Source of the DNA: Alisma plantago-aquatica
Lineage: Eukaryota; Streptophyta; Magnoliopsida; Alismatales; Alismataceae
Direction of reading: 5' to 3'
Assembly: GCA_963693085.1 (NCBI GenBank)
Contig: OY856413.1
Coordinates: 471,007,879-471,071,878 of the forward strand
DNA: 64,000 nucleotides
Shown here: one piece after another, positions 45,665-57,626 of the stretch
How positions within the stretch are numbered: the stretch's first letter is position 1
Layout of the letters: each line of letters starts with the position of its first letter
Made by a program: the position numbers and the translations under genes
The notes under the pieces: model-generated
Database searches by the model: none
Told to the model about the DNA's origin: nothing
What the model saw: only the letters and a program-made list of their open reading frames with translations

Positions 45665-47779
45665 AATCTTGCATCTATTTGTAACTACATAATGCAACTA
45701 AATTATTGCTTAATAGATCAAACTTTACATATTAAACATAACTACTCAATCCCTACATATCCTTGATTCTGTGTTGTCCCTGTAGTGGACATGGATACTA
45801 CCTCTCTCATATGGTAGATCTCAAATATCCCCTATGATCCTACCTTATAGGTAGATCATGACATAGGGATGTGTAGTCGTGCGGTCCTTCCCAAGGGTAG
45901 ACCAATACATCGACTAATGATAACCTAACGATCCTACCCCAAGGGTAGACCATGTACTAGGTCATCCATCTCATCATCATCAAAGCTACATAGGATGACT
46001 AGGATCTGAGCTAGTCATGCACATATATTTATGGTGATAGTCATAGTCAATTTATAGTTGCATGAAATAAAAGTCAATCAAGTAGTTATTTCTAAGCAAC
46101 CGAAAAACCTCAGAAATCGCCGTGAAACTAGAGCAATTAGTCATAAGGGTAACCACATACCTAATTTGGAGATCTCATAGGAAATAAGCATAATCCAATC
46201 CAATCAAGATGTCCAATCAAGCAAGATAAACAACTAATCAAGCAATCTTGATCCTAAAAATATGTGTAACACCTAATTGTTATCATCATGTACCAAACAA
46301 CTCCTTATTGACTTGGGACACCTTTCTAAGGTTTCTAAGTCTCATTAGTATGCATTAGGGTTTCTTAGATCAATTTCTCAAACTTTATCCTTGTTAGGTC
46401 AACAAACCTTAAAATACTTTTTCTACTCATAAAAACCCTACTTGCTCAAATTATCCACATTAAGGATCTTTTATACTCAAATTGGCTTAGGATCATCATA
46501 TCTCTATTTCATTCTTGGATTTGCACAATTAAAACCATTAAAAGTCATATTCACCTACATTAGGGTTTCTAAGCCCATTGATGCACTTTATTCATATGAA
46601 ACCCTAAATTAACCAACTAAGCACATGGATCATATTTTTAGATTCAAAACATCATTTTTATTAACAATAGGTTAATATTCACATAAAATAACCATATGAC
46701 CTTTCCCAATTTCATTAATCATCAAATTAGGGTTTCTTATTCATGAAACATCCTTTTTATTAACAATGTACTTTTTGAACTATGAATATATTCATGCTTT
46801 AATACTATTTTTATTGTATTCCTTGCATTTTTCTGATAAATTTTCATATATAACATGTCTTAATCAAAGTTATCGATTTATTTCTAGAATTATTCAAAAT
46901 TTCTCACCTTTCAACCAATGGGGTCTCGCCACGTCAGCAACTCGGATCCTTTTTTTTCACACGGGTCCCGGCTGGACCAATGGCCATCTGCCACATCGTG
47001 CACACTCCACTTGGGAAAGTGAGATCGAAGAACTTGATTACCCTTCTCTCTCTACGCCGGGCCCGGGGGTAAGACGATCTTTTCCTCCTTACTCATTTCC
47101 TACCTCGCAAGGCCTGCCTTCTGTGAGCAGTGTTCCGCTACGGTCAACCAGACCGTTGACTCTATGCCAATGTTTCATGATGGATGGGGCAGAAATAGAT
47201 TGTTCTCCTGTCTCACTCCACATGCCCCACAAATCCGTGGGCCCGGAGGCTGCCTCACTCCTTATTGGTTGTCGGTATATCATTCATGTATCCTACCGTT
47301 TGATGGGTGCAGGTTACCCCAAACGTACACATGATGGAGACCACCACAGTCTAAATGATGGTTATGACACTATTTGCTTATGTGTATGCCTACAGGATTG
47401 ACCCCTCTCCCCTTTGATTTGTGGCTACATTGGCCTAATGAAGGCTGTGTGGACCCTTATCATATTGGGGTAGTTAGGGATTATATCTCCCGGGTTCGCG
47501 AGCCTGGTGATTGGTCAGAAGACCAGTCTACTCGTTTTGCCTACCCAGATGCAGGCGATAGCACCAAAACCTCCGCCAAGCTCCGATGAAGGTGCCTATA
47601 CCTTCAATTCGATCGAGGGTGTGTGGGACTGTTGGGACGAGAAGGGTGTCTTCCGGTGAGGTGGGTGGACCAGGTCTGGGGCGAAGGTTGCAGCCCAAGC
47701 CAGAATTGACAGCATGACTGAGATTGCAAAGAGTAGTAGATCATCTTGGAGGTGATTGTGTCTCTTTTGGGGACCAGCG

Positions 47780-49948
47780 TGTAGAGTTTTAGGGGAGGCA
47801 GAGATGGCAACGGAAACAAACTTTTCTCCCCAAACCCAGAACCCAAAGAGATCTCGCCAACATCTCTATGGTAGGAAGGATGGTTTGTAGAGGCATACCT
47901 TGTCCCGAGGCTTGCACGGCAACGTTACCTCATGGCTAGCATGGTCTTCACCTCCGGTCTTGGATGGCGTCTGTGTAGTTCTTGGTCGCACCCAGACTGA
48001 AGGATTGACAGTTGTCCTTCGAGTGGCAGAAATCTCCCACCTCTGTAGTAGTCCATACAGACCACCGAGAACTCCATTCATCTTATCCTACATGACACAG
48101 GAAGGAGTCGTCCCCTTCTATTGGTGTACTAGTCACCGACGTGCTCTCCTGCCACTAGTTTTCATCATGTAGTTGTATTTCCCTCGTTGTGCCTCCCTAG
48201 TCGGGTGGCACTTTCTTGGGCTCTCTCGGTTACCACAACCAGAGAAGACAACTTTGTAGAGAAAATGATGTTCTGAGTTGTTCTTGAGAAGCCTCGAGTA
48301 CCCCTTTATATATAGGAGGGGTCAGGGTCAAGGTTCTCAGCCCCGTGTAATGCAGGACTAAAGCGGGAGTAGAAGGGTCCAGAATTTCCACAAATTGATA
48401 CCCTACAGTAGGTGAACCGGTCGTTTCACAAAAGAACCGATCGTTTGGGGACTGAATCGATCGATTCATCTCATGAACCAGTCGTTTGGGGAGCTGAACT
48501 GGTCAGTTCATTCATGAACCGGTCATTTCACTTCCCAGGGTAGTTCCCAATTGACTTTCCTCTTTCTAATTCTAATTAATCCAAAGATCAATACTTGTCC
48601 CAGTCGAATTGTACAAGTGAAATGAAAATATTTTCTCACCAACCTAACTTTCCCAAACTGGCTCATTTGGTCCAGCTGAACTAATCGGTTCAACACTTGA
48701 ACCGATCATCTTATTTGACCCTGAGCCGATCGTTTCAATAGTTTGAACCGGTCGGTTGGCAGTCCAGGTTGTGCAGAAATCAGTCAATGCAGTTCTCAAT
48801 CAAACTGACACCCAAATCAGTTAGTCAAACACTTGAACTTGGTGATTCTGATTCAAGTCAATTGATTGAATGTTTAATTGAACTACTAAACACTTTTAGT
48901 AAACAATCTAAACATCATTCATGGATAAACTCCTCTTATAGGTTAAATCCTATGTGTGTGACCCTGCAGGCCCATTTCACGTTGGTAGTGAAAGTCCATA
49001 ACACTTATGACTTTACAAGAAAAGAGTGGTGCCTAGTCGCACATCAGTGCTACCCTAGTAAAAAGGAAAGTTGGAGAACAACTTTCAATCCTACAATCTG
49101 TGACTGGGGTTACAGTGAATGTATAATTCCTTTGTCACTGATATCCCGAATGAACTCAAGGCATGGAACAGTCATCCTTTCAACATTCATTCACTTCCTT
49201 GATCTCAGAGCAGACTGGATGAGATATGTGTGGCATCAATATCACATATTGATTCACATATGCATGTGCATGCCTTTCTTAGTCCTACTCATCAAGTTCC
49301 CATGGACATCAAACTCCCTCAGGAGGGACAAATCCCATATCTATCACTCACCCCTCAAAAGCCCCATGTCTCAAAGTCACCCAATCATCACCTTTATAAC
49401 AATCTATATTTCAGGATCGCGTTTGATGATGTCAAAGTGTACCCAACGACATGTGTTGAGTGTGGTGATTTCAAGTCAAAGAATCACACTCACCACCATC
49501 ACTGTGAGAGCTGACTATGACTGCCAAGTCATGGTTCCATGTGTCACTCTCACGGTGGGTCTCTCTGATACACTTGTTCTCTAACAAGTACATATGTGCT
49601 TGGTTTGATATCACTATATCATGACTGATGAGATTCTATCATCAACCAACACACAATCTAGTCTTGGGTGTCATTGTTGTCTATCAACCTTCCACGATGA
49701 CATCTGACTAGAGACATAACAAGAATGTATACTCTTAACATCTGTATGATCTCATCGTTTAGGTTCTTAACTTAAAAGCATACGTCATTAAGTATTGTCA
49801 TTCTCTAGACATTCAATATGTTCTATCATTATCTCATAACTGACTGAACCAAAATGAATTGGAAGCTTGCCTTTGATGTTTATCAAATCAATCTTAATGT
49901 ATCCCACCAATCATCCCATGATTGGCTCTCAGGGCATACATACCAACA
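47780..49948 (-). repeat. 3' LTR (left) of the antisense copia
   Basis: The TATA box for the minus strand lies at 48303-48317 (plus view CCTTTATATATAGGAGG). Upstream of it (48410-48760) are about ten words of the form GAACCGGTCGTTTCA or GAACCGATCGTT. The longest open frame (plus strand, 48769-49584, 271 codons) lies wholly inside this LTR; its counterpart in the right LTR is broken by several stops, so it is not a gene. Confidence 0.9.
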
Positions 49949-49999
49949 GAATCCCACTTGCACTGCGAGATAATCACCCCATAATCATATTCTTAGTGA

Positions 50000-50960
50000 T
50001 CTTCAAACATGTCCCACATGTTGTTGTGCTCTAGTGCTAATGTAGTGAGTTATGGCAACACCTTGCCTAAGTCGGTATTATTGTCTGTCTCACATCTCTT
50101 TATTGTACGTATTAAATATGAGATGGAGTTGTCGTAATATGCAATCCAATATTCCCTTACTAACCTTTAGCCTCATTGCATGAACAAGCACTCCTTACTT
50201 GTCATCAATGACCGAAATACCTATAAGTTCATCTCCATGAACTCCCAGATCCATATAGTATCCGCTGCTATTCTCCAACACACGGATACTCGGCATTTCC
50301 TTTTAAAATGGCTTTATTGGAACGTTTCCGATTTTCAACACACGTTCACTTTTATATATCCCATATACATTTTGCGATAAATTTTCTATATTTTCCAGAA
50401 GTTTGCATCAGTGTAACTCTTTACAGTGAACCCTTCCTTATTTCCATAGAACTAGTACTTCTCAAGCACTTATCAAGTTCTTATGGTATTCTAGTAACCC
50501 TTACTAGAACTAGACAGACATCCACATGTCATTTCCCACATATGAGTTATCAGGATGAGCATATCATATTGTCATGTCCTACATACAATATGATGAATGC
50601 ATTTTATTCTTGCTATGTCTGTGCATGCAAGATAATGAGATGATTACATACATGATAGATCCATATCTATCTTTTGTGTTCCCATTCTTCATAAGAATTG
50701 GGACACTTGACTATGGGATACTAACCTCATGTATCATGGACAAATTTTCTCCCACTGAATCTGTGTATACTGAACCCTTCAGTATAGATTGCCAATGTAT
50801 GTTCTCTCTTTACCAGGTCAAGAGGTTTTCGAGAACTATCTCTATAGATCTCTATTCCTATCACATAGGAAACGTCTCTATCTTCCCTAAAGATAATTTC
50901 CATAAAATATTCCATTCTAGAACATCTTATTCCTCATCAACATGTGGAATGCAAATACGC
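50000..50960 (-). pseudogene. Copia RT C-terminal remnant and RNase H region
   Basis: On the minus strand at 50915-50727, FREDRDVSYVIGIEIYRDSS carries the copia block L-G-E-A-x-Y-I-L-G-I-x-I-x-R-D that follows the YVDD catalytic box. The stretch after it is decayed, with a GFSIHRFSGRKF-like piece. Between 50000 and 50300 only faint RNase H traces remain, near an LTKVLPQ-like word. No YVDD is visible upstream. Confidence 0.65.
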
Positions 50961-52439
50961 TCCCACTGAATCACGGACCACTTCTTTATCTTTTTCATAT
51001 CAGTCAAACCCTTTGACTATATTATCAAAGTAAAGATCCCAGATCTGAGTTGCTTGTACTCAATCAATCACAATGATTAGTCCATTGTAACTCATAGACT
51101 TCATTTGCATTAATGGATTCATAAACTTTATAGGTTGTGTCACGTACATATCCTTGTCTTATTCGTCATAGGAATGTGGTTTTAATATCCATATGCCAAA
51201 TATCTTAGTCATTAAGTTGCAATCAACAAGCATGATCCTTCTCAAAATGTCATCCATTTGTCTTAACGCTTAAGACTCATTCCCACTTCTGGATTTTATC
51301 CCAATGGGTTCTACCATCAAGGTCATACCTTATGGTTCACATGGAAGTCACTTAGGATCTTATGGTCATAAACCATAACTCAAAATCCAGTTCCTCAATA
51401 TTATCTAGATTTTTGACTCATCATATGACCAACTCATCATATAGATATTTGAGGTGTATCTGTTAAGGTATTTGAGAACTCACAACACTTTGTGATTCTT
51501 AATATCCTTTATTAGTGTAAGGTATTCTCTATTTAAGAAGAATTTAGTTATTTTATAATCATCATCTAACTCCTTAGAGTATGACTCCTTTTTTATTTAG
51601 ACATCACTATGCCTTAATCATGAGTTCTCTATCATACACTATCATAATCACTCATAAGGTTCTCACACATTTGGTTTAAGTATCTCATTCATTGATCACA
51701 TCAATAATTATTACTTTTACCAAATTTGTACTTCATTCATGATCTTCTTGACCACTTCAAGATATTCATAATGGTATTTCTCTAAACACCATTTGAAGTA
51801 TTAGCATTTATTCCAATAGATATGTAAATACATCATATGTATTATACCTAATAGGATAGTCATTCTCCCACTACATCTAGTGAAGATTGACTTGTCATCA
51901 TGTCCAAGATATTCATGTCTCTTAATGGTTCACAACCAAAAGAGTCTAGCTTTATCCATCAATATGGAACAAGAAATGAATTTCCATGGTAGTGCTAATT
52001 ATTTGTTTGAGTTATGAATAACTTTTAGGTATCATTTTATCTTATGCATACCAAGTACCACAAGATAAACAAGGCATTGCCATAAAAGATCATATCTTTA
52101 AAATTGAAACATCGACTATATTGATAGCCATCTTGTCACTACAAGATGCAACAATAAAGTGTTTCTATTGGCAAATTGAAATAGTAGTTCTCAACTCTAT
52201 TTCATTCCCTTTAGGCTGAAATAAACTAAAAGGTACACCTATCTATGGCAGAAACACTTGCTCCAATGATGAGTACTCCTTTCTTGGTCCTTTCACAAAG
52301 GCCATCACTTCTTTTTAGATCTTGCATATCATATATGTCAGATCTTCATCTTGGTATCATATACCTTAGATAAATAAGTGTTTATTTCATGATACCTACG
52401 GTGGAGATCTCTATCCCCTCCTTTCATCTTCTTTTGTTC
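50961..52439 (-). other. Expected protease-integrase-RT region, unreadable
   Basis: By position this should hold pol between gag and the RT end. It is AT-rich, with no frame that I can assign. It is also too short for all of protease, integrase and RT, so deletions are likely. Confidence 0.4.
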
Positions 52440-53175
52440 TTCCAGATATAGAGGGAAATTTCTCCTCCCGCGTTCACCCTTCCCATATGCCTTGAGGCTA
52501 AAGACGTATTGGGTTGCTGGATAGCATCAGAACACTTCTTTGCTTTGCCCTTGACCTTGCCTTTAAGACTTACCCTTCATTGATCACATCAAAGATTAGG
52601 GTTTTTCTTTCTTCACCTATGCCTCTACTGTCCTCAACATGTCCAACAACTTTATCAACGGCTTGTCAAAGTTGTTCATGTTGTAGTTCATCATGAACTA
52701 TATGATTCCTGCAACATTTGCAGTATCATACCAGTAGCCAACTCTTGACTCAGAGGGAATCCCAGTCTAGTCAGGTTTTCCACATACCCAATCACATTGA
52801 GTGTGTGAGAACCAACTGGATCTCCTTCTGTTATGACATACTAGGACAGTGTCTTAGAGACATCATATGTCTCATGTTGTCTCTACAACTCACAATTTAG
52901 AGAATACAACATCAAGCACTCCATATCAATGGCATCCTCGGTATGCTTCCAGTATGCATCCCTTTTAGCCTTTGGTGTGGTGGGAGCGAGTTCATCTGGT
53001 TCTGGTATAACTAGGACTTAGAGCTTTTGCTCTTTGATTGAGAACACTTCTCAATGTCCTAACCAGTCGTGGAATTATTCCCATTTAGTTTGTCTGTCTC
53101 AAGGACTGATCGCAAATAAAGTGATTATTGTTCGTGGCCATTTGTACTACAAAAGGAAATATATGCAATTTAGTC
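52440..53175 (-). pseudogene. Ty1/copia gag
   Basis: On the minus strand: AKRDAYWKHTEDAIDMECLM (about 52985-52925), ETYDVSKTLS, then EGDPVGSHTLNVIGYVENLT and RLGFPLSQELATG (52835-52735). Further on, a lysine-rich KGKVKGKAKK block precedes what should be the zinc knuckle (about 52500-52440), now unrecognisable apart from a YLEE-like tail. This is the plant copia gag layout. Stops and at least one frameshift disable it. Confidence 0.8.
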
Positions 53176-53936
53176 CAAAAACTCATTTTTGACTTATTTG
53201 ATTGATTTAGAAAAAGGTCTACGATATAACTAGGACTTTAATTAATTATCACTCCCACTATTTTTGTTCAAATTGATAGCCCTCACCATCAATTTAGAAG
53301 ATTGCAGCGTACAACCTTCTAGTGGGTCAAGATCCCCAAATTCTCTCAGTCATGGACCAGCTAGGGCTGTCACCCACAACTTAGATCTTCCAAGTAGGCA
53401 ACTATTGCCAATTGCATCATATGCAACTCTTGAAATATGTCATGCGCAACTCCTTGCCATGATCACCTCCATGCCTCAAGGTGCTAGATCCTATATAGGT
53501 CACCTTGTTAAGTCCGACCCAAAGACAACACGATGAATATGCACCCTGCTAGGGCATACCCACATATCTATCCTTCATGCTTCCACGAGATAGACAGCGA
53601 ACCATGCTAGGGCGTTCCCACACTTGGTCGATCAAGCTTTTCACGTGTGTTGCATTTGGAAGGCATATAAAACTTAATATTTATTAAGGGATTTGGTTTT
53701 ATAGGTACATATACATATCCAATCACCACAATATATAGTACGTATCATATACATGCTATATCCCAAAAAAACATGTGAAATGATAAAAGCGATGATTATG
53801 GCCATCCTAATGTGATTCCTTGAGCCAAGAGGAATCATGGTCATCTAGGTCCACATCACATGCAACCCGTACAAGATGAACTATGTGCTTTTCCATTCTG
53901 GGTTTGATCATCTCATCTCCATGATTGATCAGCTCA
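53176..53936 (-). other. Copia leader/gag N-terminal region, non-coding
   Basis: This lies between the gag remains and the CACTA end. A short frame at 53264-53536 on the plus strand has no recognised content. The words CATGCTAGGGC...CCCACA recur twice (53547 and 53602), 55 bp apart. Confidence 0.45.
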
Positions 53937-55035
53937 CACTACTACAGAAACAGCGTTCAGTGACGCTTTTCTGAGCGTCAGTTATTTAGGAAAACTGACA
54001 CCTATAATATTAGACGTCGATTATTTATAACAACTGACGTCTATATTCGAAGACCAGCTAGACACGGTTACTGCTTTGTATTCAGCGTCGGCTGGTTATA
54101 ACAGACCGACGCCTAAAATCACCCGTGAAATCCAATTTTCATGCGAAAACATTTTAGGTCACCTACAGTGTCGGTTTTTGAACAATTCACCGACGCCTAT
54201 TTAAAATGAAAATTTGCGCGAAAATTCCCACTTTCAGCATCGGTTATCCTTAGATAACCGACGCTGATAATGGTTCCCGCCAAAAATTTAGGGTAAAGGT
54301 TGTCTAGTTGGGCATCAGTGTTGTACTATCAATCGACGTCGAAGACTTTAGGTGTCATTTGTATTTAATAACCGACGCCTTTACGAACTTAATAGACCCA
54401 CGATCGATCGCACCGGTACCTGTTTCATTGTCTTGATCACCCGCTAGCTGCTACTCGGTCACCCGCTAGATGCCTGCTGGTTCTCGCCGTCGCCGACGCT
54501 GCTTGTGCTTCCTCGCCTCGCCTCGTCGTCACCGCCGACGGTGCTGCTGCTCTACGTCGCCGCTGCTGCCCGCCACCTGCTCTGCTGCTCCTGCGTCGCC
54601 ACCACCCTAGCTTCGTCCTGCATCACCGGCGCCGCACGCTCCTTCCTCCCTGCTCACGCCCGTCGTGCCGCCTAGTTTCGGCCTGCTCTCCAGGTATTAG
54701 TCGTAGCCTTTCTCCCTAGCTTTTTACCTACATGCAGTAAACACGGCCATGGCTGTGTTGGCCTACCACGGCCGTGCTGGGTAGCACGGTCGTGGTAGGC
54801 CAACACAGCCACGTCCGTGTTTGCTGTTGGTAAGGATATGAACAAATCTCTTTAGGTTGTTTGGTTGGGTGCCACCAGCCGATCGACTGGCACCTCCAGC
54901 CGATCGGTTTGCTGGTCGTCATGCATCTCATTAGGTCACCACCTGCTCGTCTCTCTCCAGGAACCGACTGCCTTGGTCCTCCAACCGATCGTCTCATGCC
55001 TGAGACGATCGTCTCGATCCTCCAAGTGTCCCTTG
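53937..55035 (+). mobile_element. CACTA (En/Spm) DNA transposon end, second terminus not found
   Basis: CACTACTACAGAAA at 53937 is a typical plant CACTA terminal inverted repeat. Behind it, at 53955-54390, lie about seven inverted-repeat words of the type GCGTCGGTTAT...ATAACCGACGC, the subterminal repeats of such elements. A GC-rich stretch with CGCCG and GCTGC words follows (54420-54700), a common feature next to CACTA ends, ending near a possible CCAGGTATT splice-donor-like site. No matching terminus (TTTCTGTAGTAGTG) is seen before the copia leader at about 55040, and no transposase is readable. So it is a truncated or internally deleted copy; the right border is an estimate. Confidence 0.75.
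54739..54822. repeat. Foldback with 40-bp arms and a 4-base loop
   Basis: The arms 54739-54778 and 54783-54822 are inverted copies with 37 of 40 positions paired and only GGGT between them. The arm contains GGCTGTGTTGGCCTACCACG. No open frame uses it. Transcripts of either strand would fold into a near-perfect hairpin of the size of a small-RNA precursor. Confidence 0.9.
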
Positions 55036-55450
55036 TTCTTTAACATAACAGGAAATAAAAGAACTATCCTATTTACATTAGAATTGGGAAACCCCGAGTT
55101 ACATTCGGGGGGAGAAAAGGTAGGAAAGAATCTCGAGTTATCTCAAGTTACATCAGGAATAGGAGGTAGGGAATCAGTGCGCAGACTGAGATGCAAGCAA
55201 AAACAATAAACAACACACAGATTTAGGGTTTATGGTCACAATCATGCTACAATCACCATAGAAACTATTTAAGGGTGATGCATATCGAATACATTTATAT
55301 ACCATATCATATATGTATATGTAGGGATTTTGTGGATTTATATTGGACATGCATAAAGCCAATTAATTGTTCCCATCGTATGCAATAAATAAAAGGTGAC
55401 AAACCAAAAACTGATCATATAGATTATCCTAAAGTATAGAACGTTGATGT
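55036..55450 (-). other. Copia leader next to the PBS, non-coding
   Basis: AT-rich, with no coding. It contains the inverted pair CCCCGAGTTACATTCGGGG near 55092. It should be the 5' leader of the antisense copia that was separated from gag by the CACTA insertion. Confidence 0.5.
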
Positions 55451-55463
55451 GGCTCTGATACCA
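55451..55463 (-). other. Primer-binding site of the antisense copia
   Basis: The minus strand reads TGGTATCAGAGCC, a perfect initiator-Met type PBS, within two bases of the LTR. Confidence 0.9.
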
Positions 55464-55464
55464 T

Positions 55465-57626
55465 AGTTGGGTTTTAGGGGAGGCAGAGATGGCACCGGAA
55501 ACAAAAAAAAATTCCCAAAACCCAAAGAGATCTCATCAACATCTATACGGTAGGAAGAATGGTTTGTAGAGGCGTACCTTGTACCGAGGCTTGCTTAGCA
55601 ATGTTACCTCATGGCTAGCGCGGTCTTCACCTCTGGTCTTAGACAGTGTCTGTGTAGCTCCTGGTCACACCCAGACTGACGGATTGACAGCTATCCTCCA
55701 AGCGGTAGAAATATCTCGCCTTTGTAGTAGTCCACATGGACCACTGGGAACTCTAGTCGTCCTGTCCTATAGGACACTAGAAGGAGTCGTCCCCTTCTGT
55801 CAGCGTACTAGTCATCGACGTGCTCTCCTGCTAGTAGTTGTCGTCCTGCAGTTGTCTTTCCCTCATTGTGCCTCCCTAGTCGGGTAGCACTTGCTTGGGC
55901 TCTCTCGATTACCACAACCAGAGAGGAAAACTTTGTAGAGCAACTGATGTTCTGAGTTGTTCTTGAGAATCTCCCAGTACCCCTCTATATATAGGAGGGG
56001 TTAGGGGTAGGGTTCTTAGCTCCGGGCAATGCAGGACTAAAGCAGAAGTAGAAGGGTCCGGAATTTCCACGAATTGATACCCTACAGTAGGTGAACCAGT
56101 CGTTTCACAAATGAACTGATTGTTTGGGGACTGAACCAATCAGTTCATCTCATGAATCGGTCGTTTGGGGAGCTGAACCGGTTGGTTCATTCATGAACCT
56201 GTCGTTTCACTTCCCTGGGTAGTTCCAATTGACTTTCCTCTTTATGTTTCTAATTAATCCAAAGATCAATACTTGTCCCAATCAAATTGTATAAGTGAAA
56301 CGAAAATATTTTCTCACCAACCAAACTTTCCCAAGTTGTCTCGTTTGGTCTAGATGAACCGATCGGTTCAATACTTGAACCAGTCATCTTACTTCACCCT
56401 GAGATGATCGTTTAAATAGTTTGAACCGGTTAGTTGGCAGTCCAAGTTGTGCAGAAATTAGTCAATGTAGTTCTCAATCAATCTGACACCCAAATCAGTT
56501 AGTCCAACACTTGAACTTGGTGATTCTGAGTCAAGTCAATTGATTGAATGTTTAATTGAACTACGAAACACATTTAGTAAACAATCTAAACATCATTCGT
56601 GGATAAACTCCTCTTCCAGGTTAAATCCTATGTGTGTGACCCTGCAGGCCCATTTCACGTTGGCAGTGAAAATCCATAACACTTATGACTTCATAAGAAA
56701 AGAGTGGTGCCTAGTCGCACATTAGTGCTACCCAAGTGAGAAGGAAAGTTGGAGAATAACTTTCGATCCTACAATCCATGACTGGTGTTACATTGAATGT
56801 ATAATTCCTTTGTCACTGATATACTGAATGAACTCAAGGCATGGAACATTCATCCTTTCAACGTTTATTCACTTCCTTGATCTCAGAGAAGACTGGATGA
56901 GATATGTGTGACATCAATATCACATGTTAATCCACACATGCATGTGCATGCCTTTCTCAGTCCTACTCATCAAGTGCCCATGGACATCAAACTCCCTCAG
57001 GAGGGACAAATCCTATATCTATCACTCACCCCTCAAAAGCCCCATGTATCAAAGTCACCCAATCATCACCTTTATAACAATCTATATTGTAGGACTACAT
57101 TTGATGATGTCAAAGTGTACCCAATGACATGTGTTGGGTGTAGTGATTTTAGGTCAAAGAATCACACTGACCACCATCACTGTGAGAGTTGACTGTGACT
57201 ACCAAGTCATGGTTCCATGTATCACTCTCACAGTGGGTCTGTCTGATACACTTGTTCTCTAACAAGTACCTATGTGCTTGATTTGATATCACTATATCAT
57301 GACTGATGAGATTGTGTCATCAACCAACACACAATCTAGTCTTGTGTGTCATTGTTGTCTATCAACCTTCCATAATGACATCTGACTTGGGACATAACAA
57401 GAATGTATACTCTTATCATTCGTATGATCTCATCGTTTAGGTCCTTAACCTAAAATCATATGTCATTGAGTATTGTCATTCTCTAGACATTCAATATGTT
57501 CTGTCATTATCTCATAACTGACTGAACCAGAATGAATTGGAAGCTTGCCTTTGATGTTTATCAAATCAATCTTAATGTATCCCACCAATCATCCCATGAT
57601 TGGCTCTCAGGGCATACATACCAACA
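55465..57626 (-). repeat. 5' LTR (right) of the antisense copia
   Basis: A partner of 47780-49948. The TATA box for the minus strand is near 55981-55995. The same GAACCGGTCG-type words are at 56090-56430, several with mutated cores. The border is placed at about 55465, because the first base or two after the PBS has changed (TAGTTGGG instead of TGTTGGG). Confidence 0.85.

Larger units (their letters stand above)
47780..57626 (-). mobile_element. Antisense Ty1/copia element with full LTRs (9.85 kb), carrying a CACTA end
   Basis: In plus-strand view: left LTR (the 3' LTR) 47780-49948 (2,169 bp) and right LTR (the 5' LTR) 55465-57626 (2,162 bp). On its own strand the LTR starts TGTTGGTATGTATGCC and ends AACCCAACA or a variant. 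The imperfect target duplication is CAGCG (47775-47779) and CAACG (57627-57631). The PBS TGGTATCAGAGCC (minus strand, 55463-55451) touches the right LTR. A polypurine-like AAGTGGGATT lies inside 49949-49965. Antisense gag and pol relics lie between. It interrupts the 5' LTR of the gypsy element. Confidence 0.9.

Noticed and set aside
46766..47401. 211-codon plus-strand open frame
   Set aside because: Part of the gypsy LTR. The sister LTR (38500-39100) aligns but does not keep the frame open.
48769..49584. 271-codon plus-strand open frame
   Set aside because: It lies wholly within the copia LTR, opposite to its transcription; the partner LTR has the same stretch with several stops, so there is no selection for coding.
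54420..54720. GC-rich block with proline/arginine/leucine-like frames as a host exon
   Set aside because: Low-complexity CGCCG and GCTGC words next to a CACTA end are usual for such elements; no domain or splice-supported gene model is visible.
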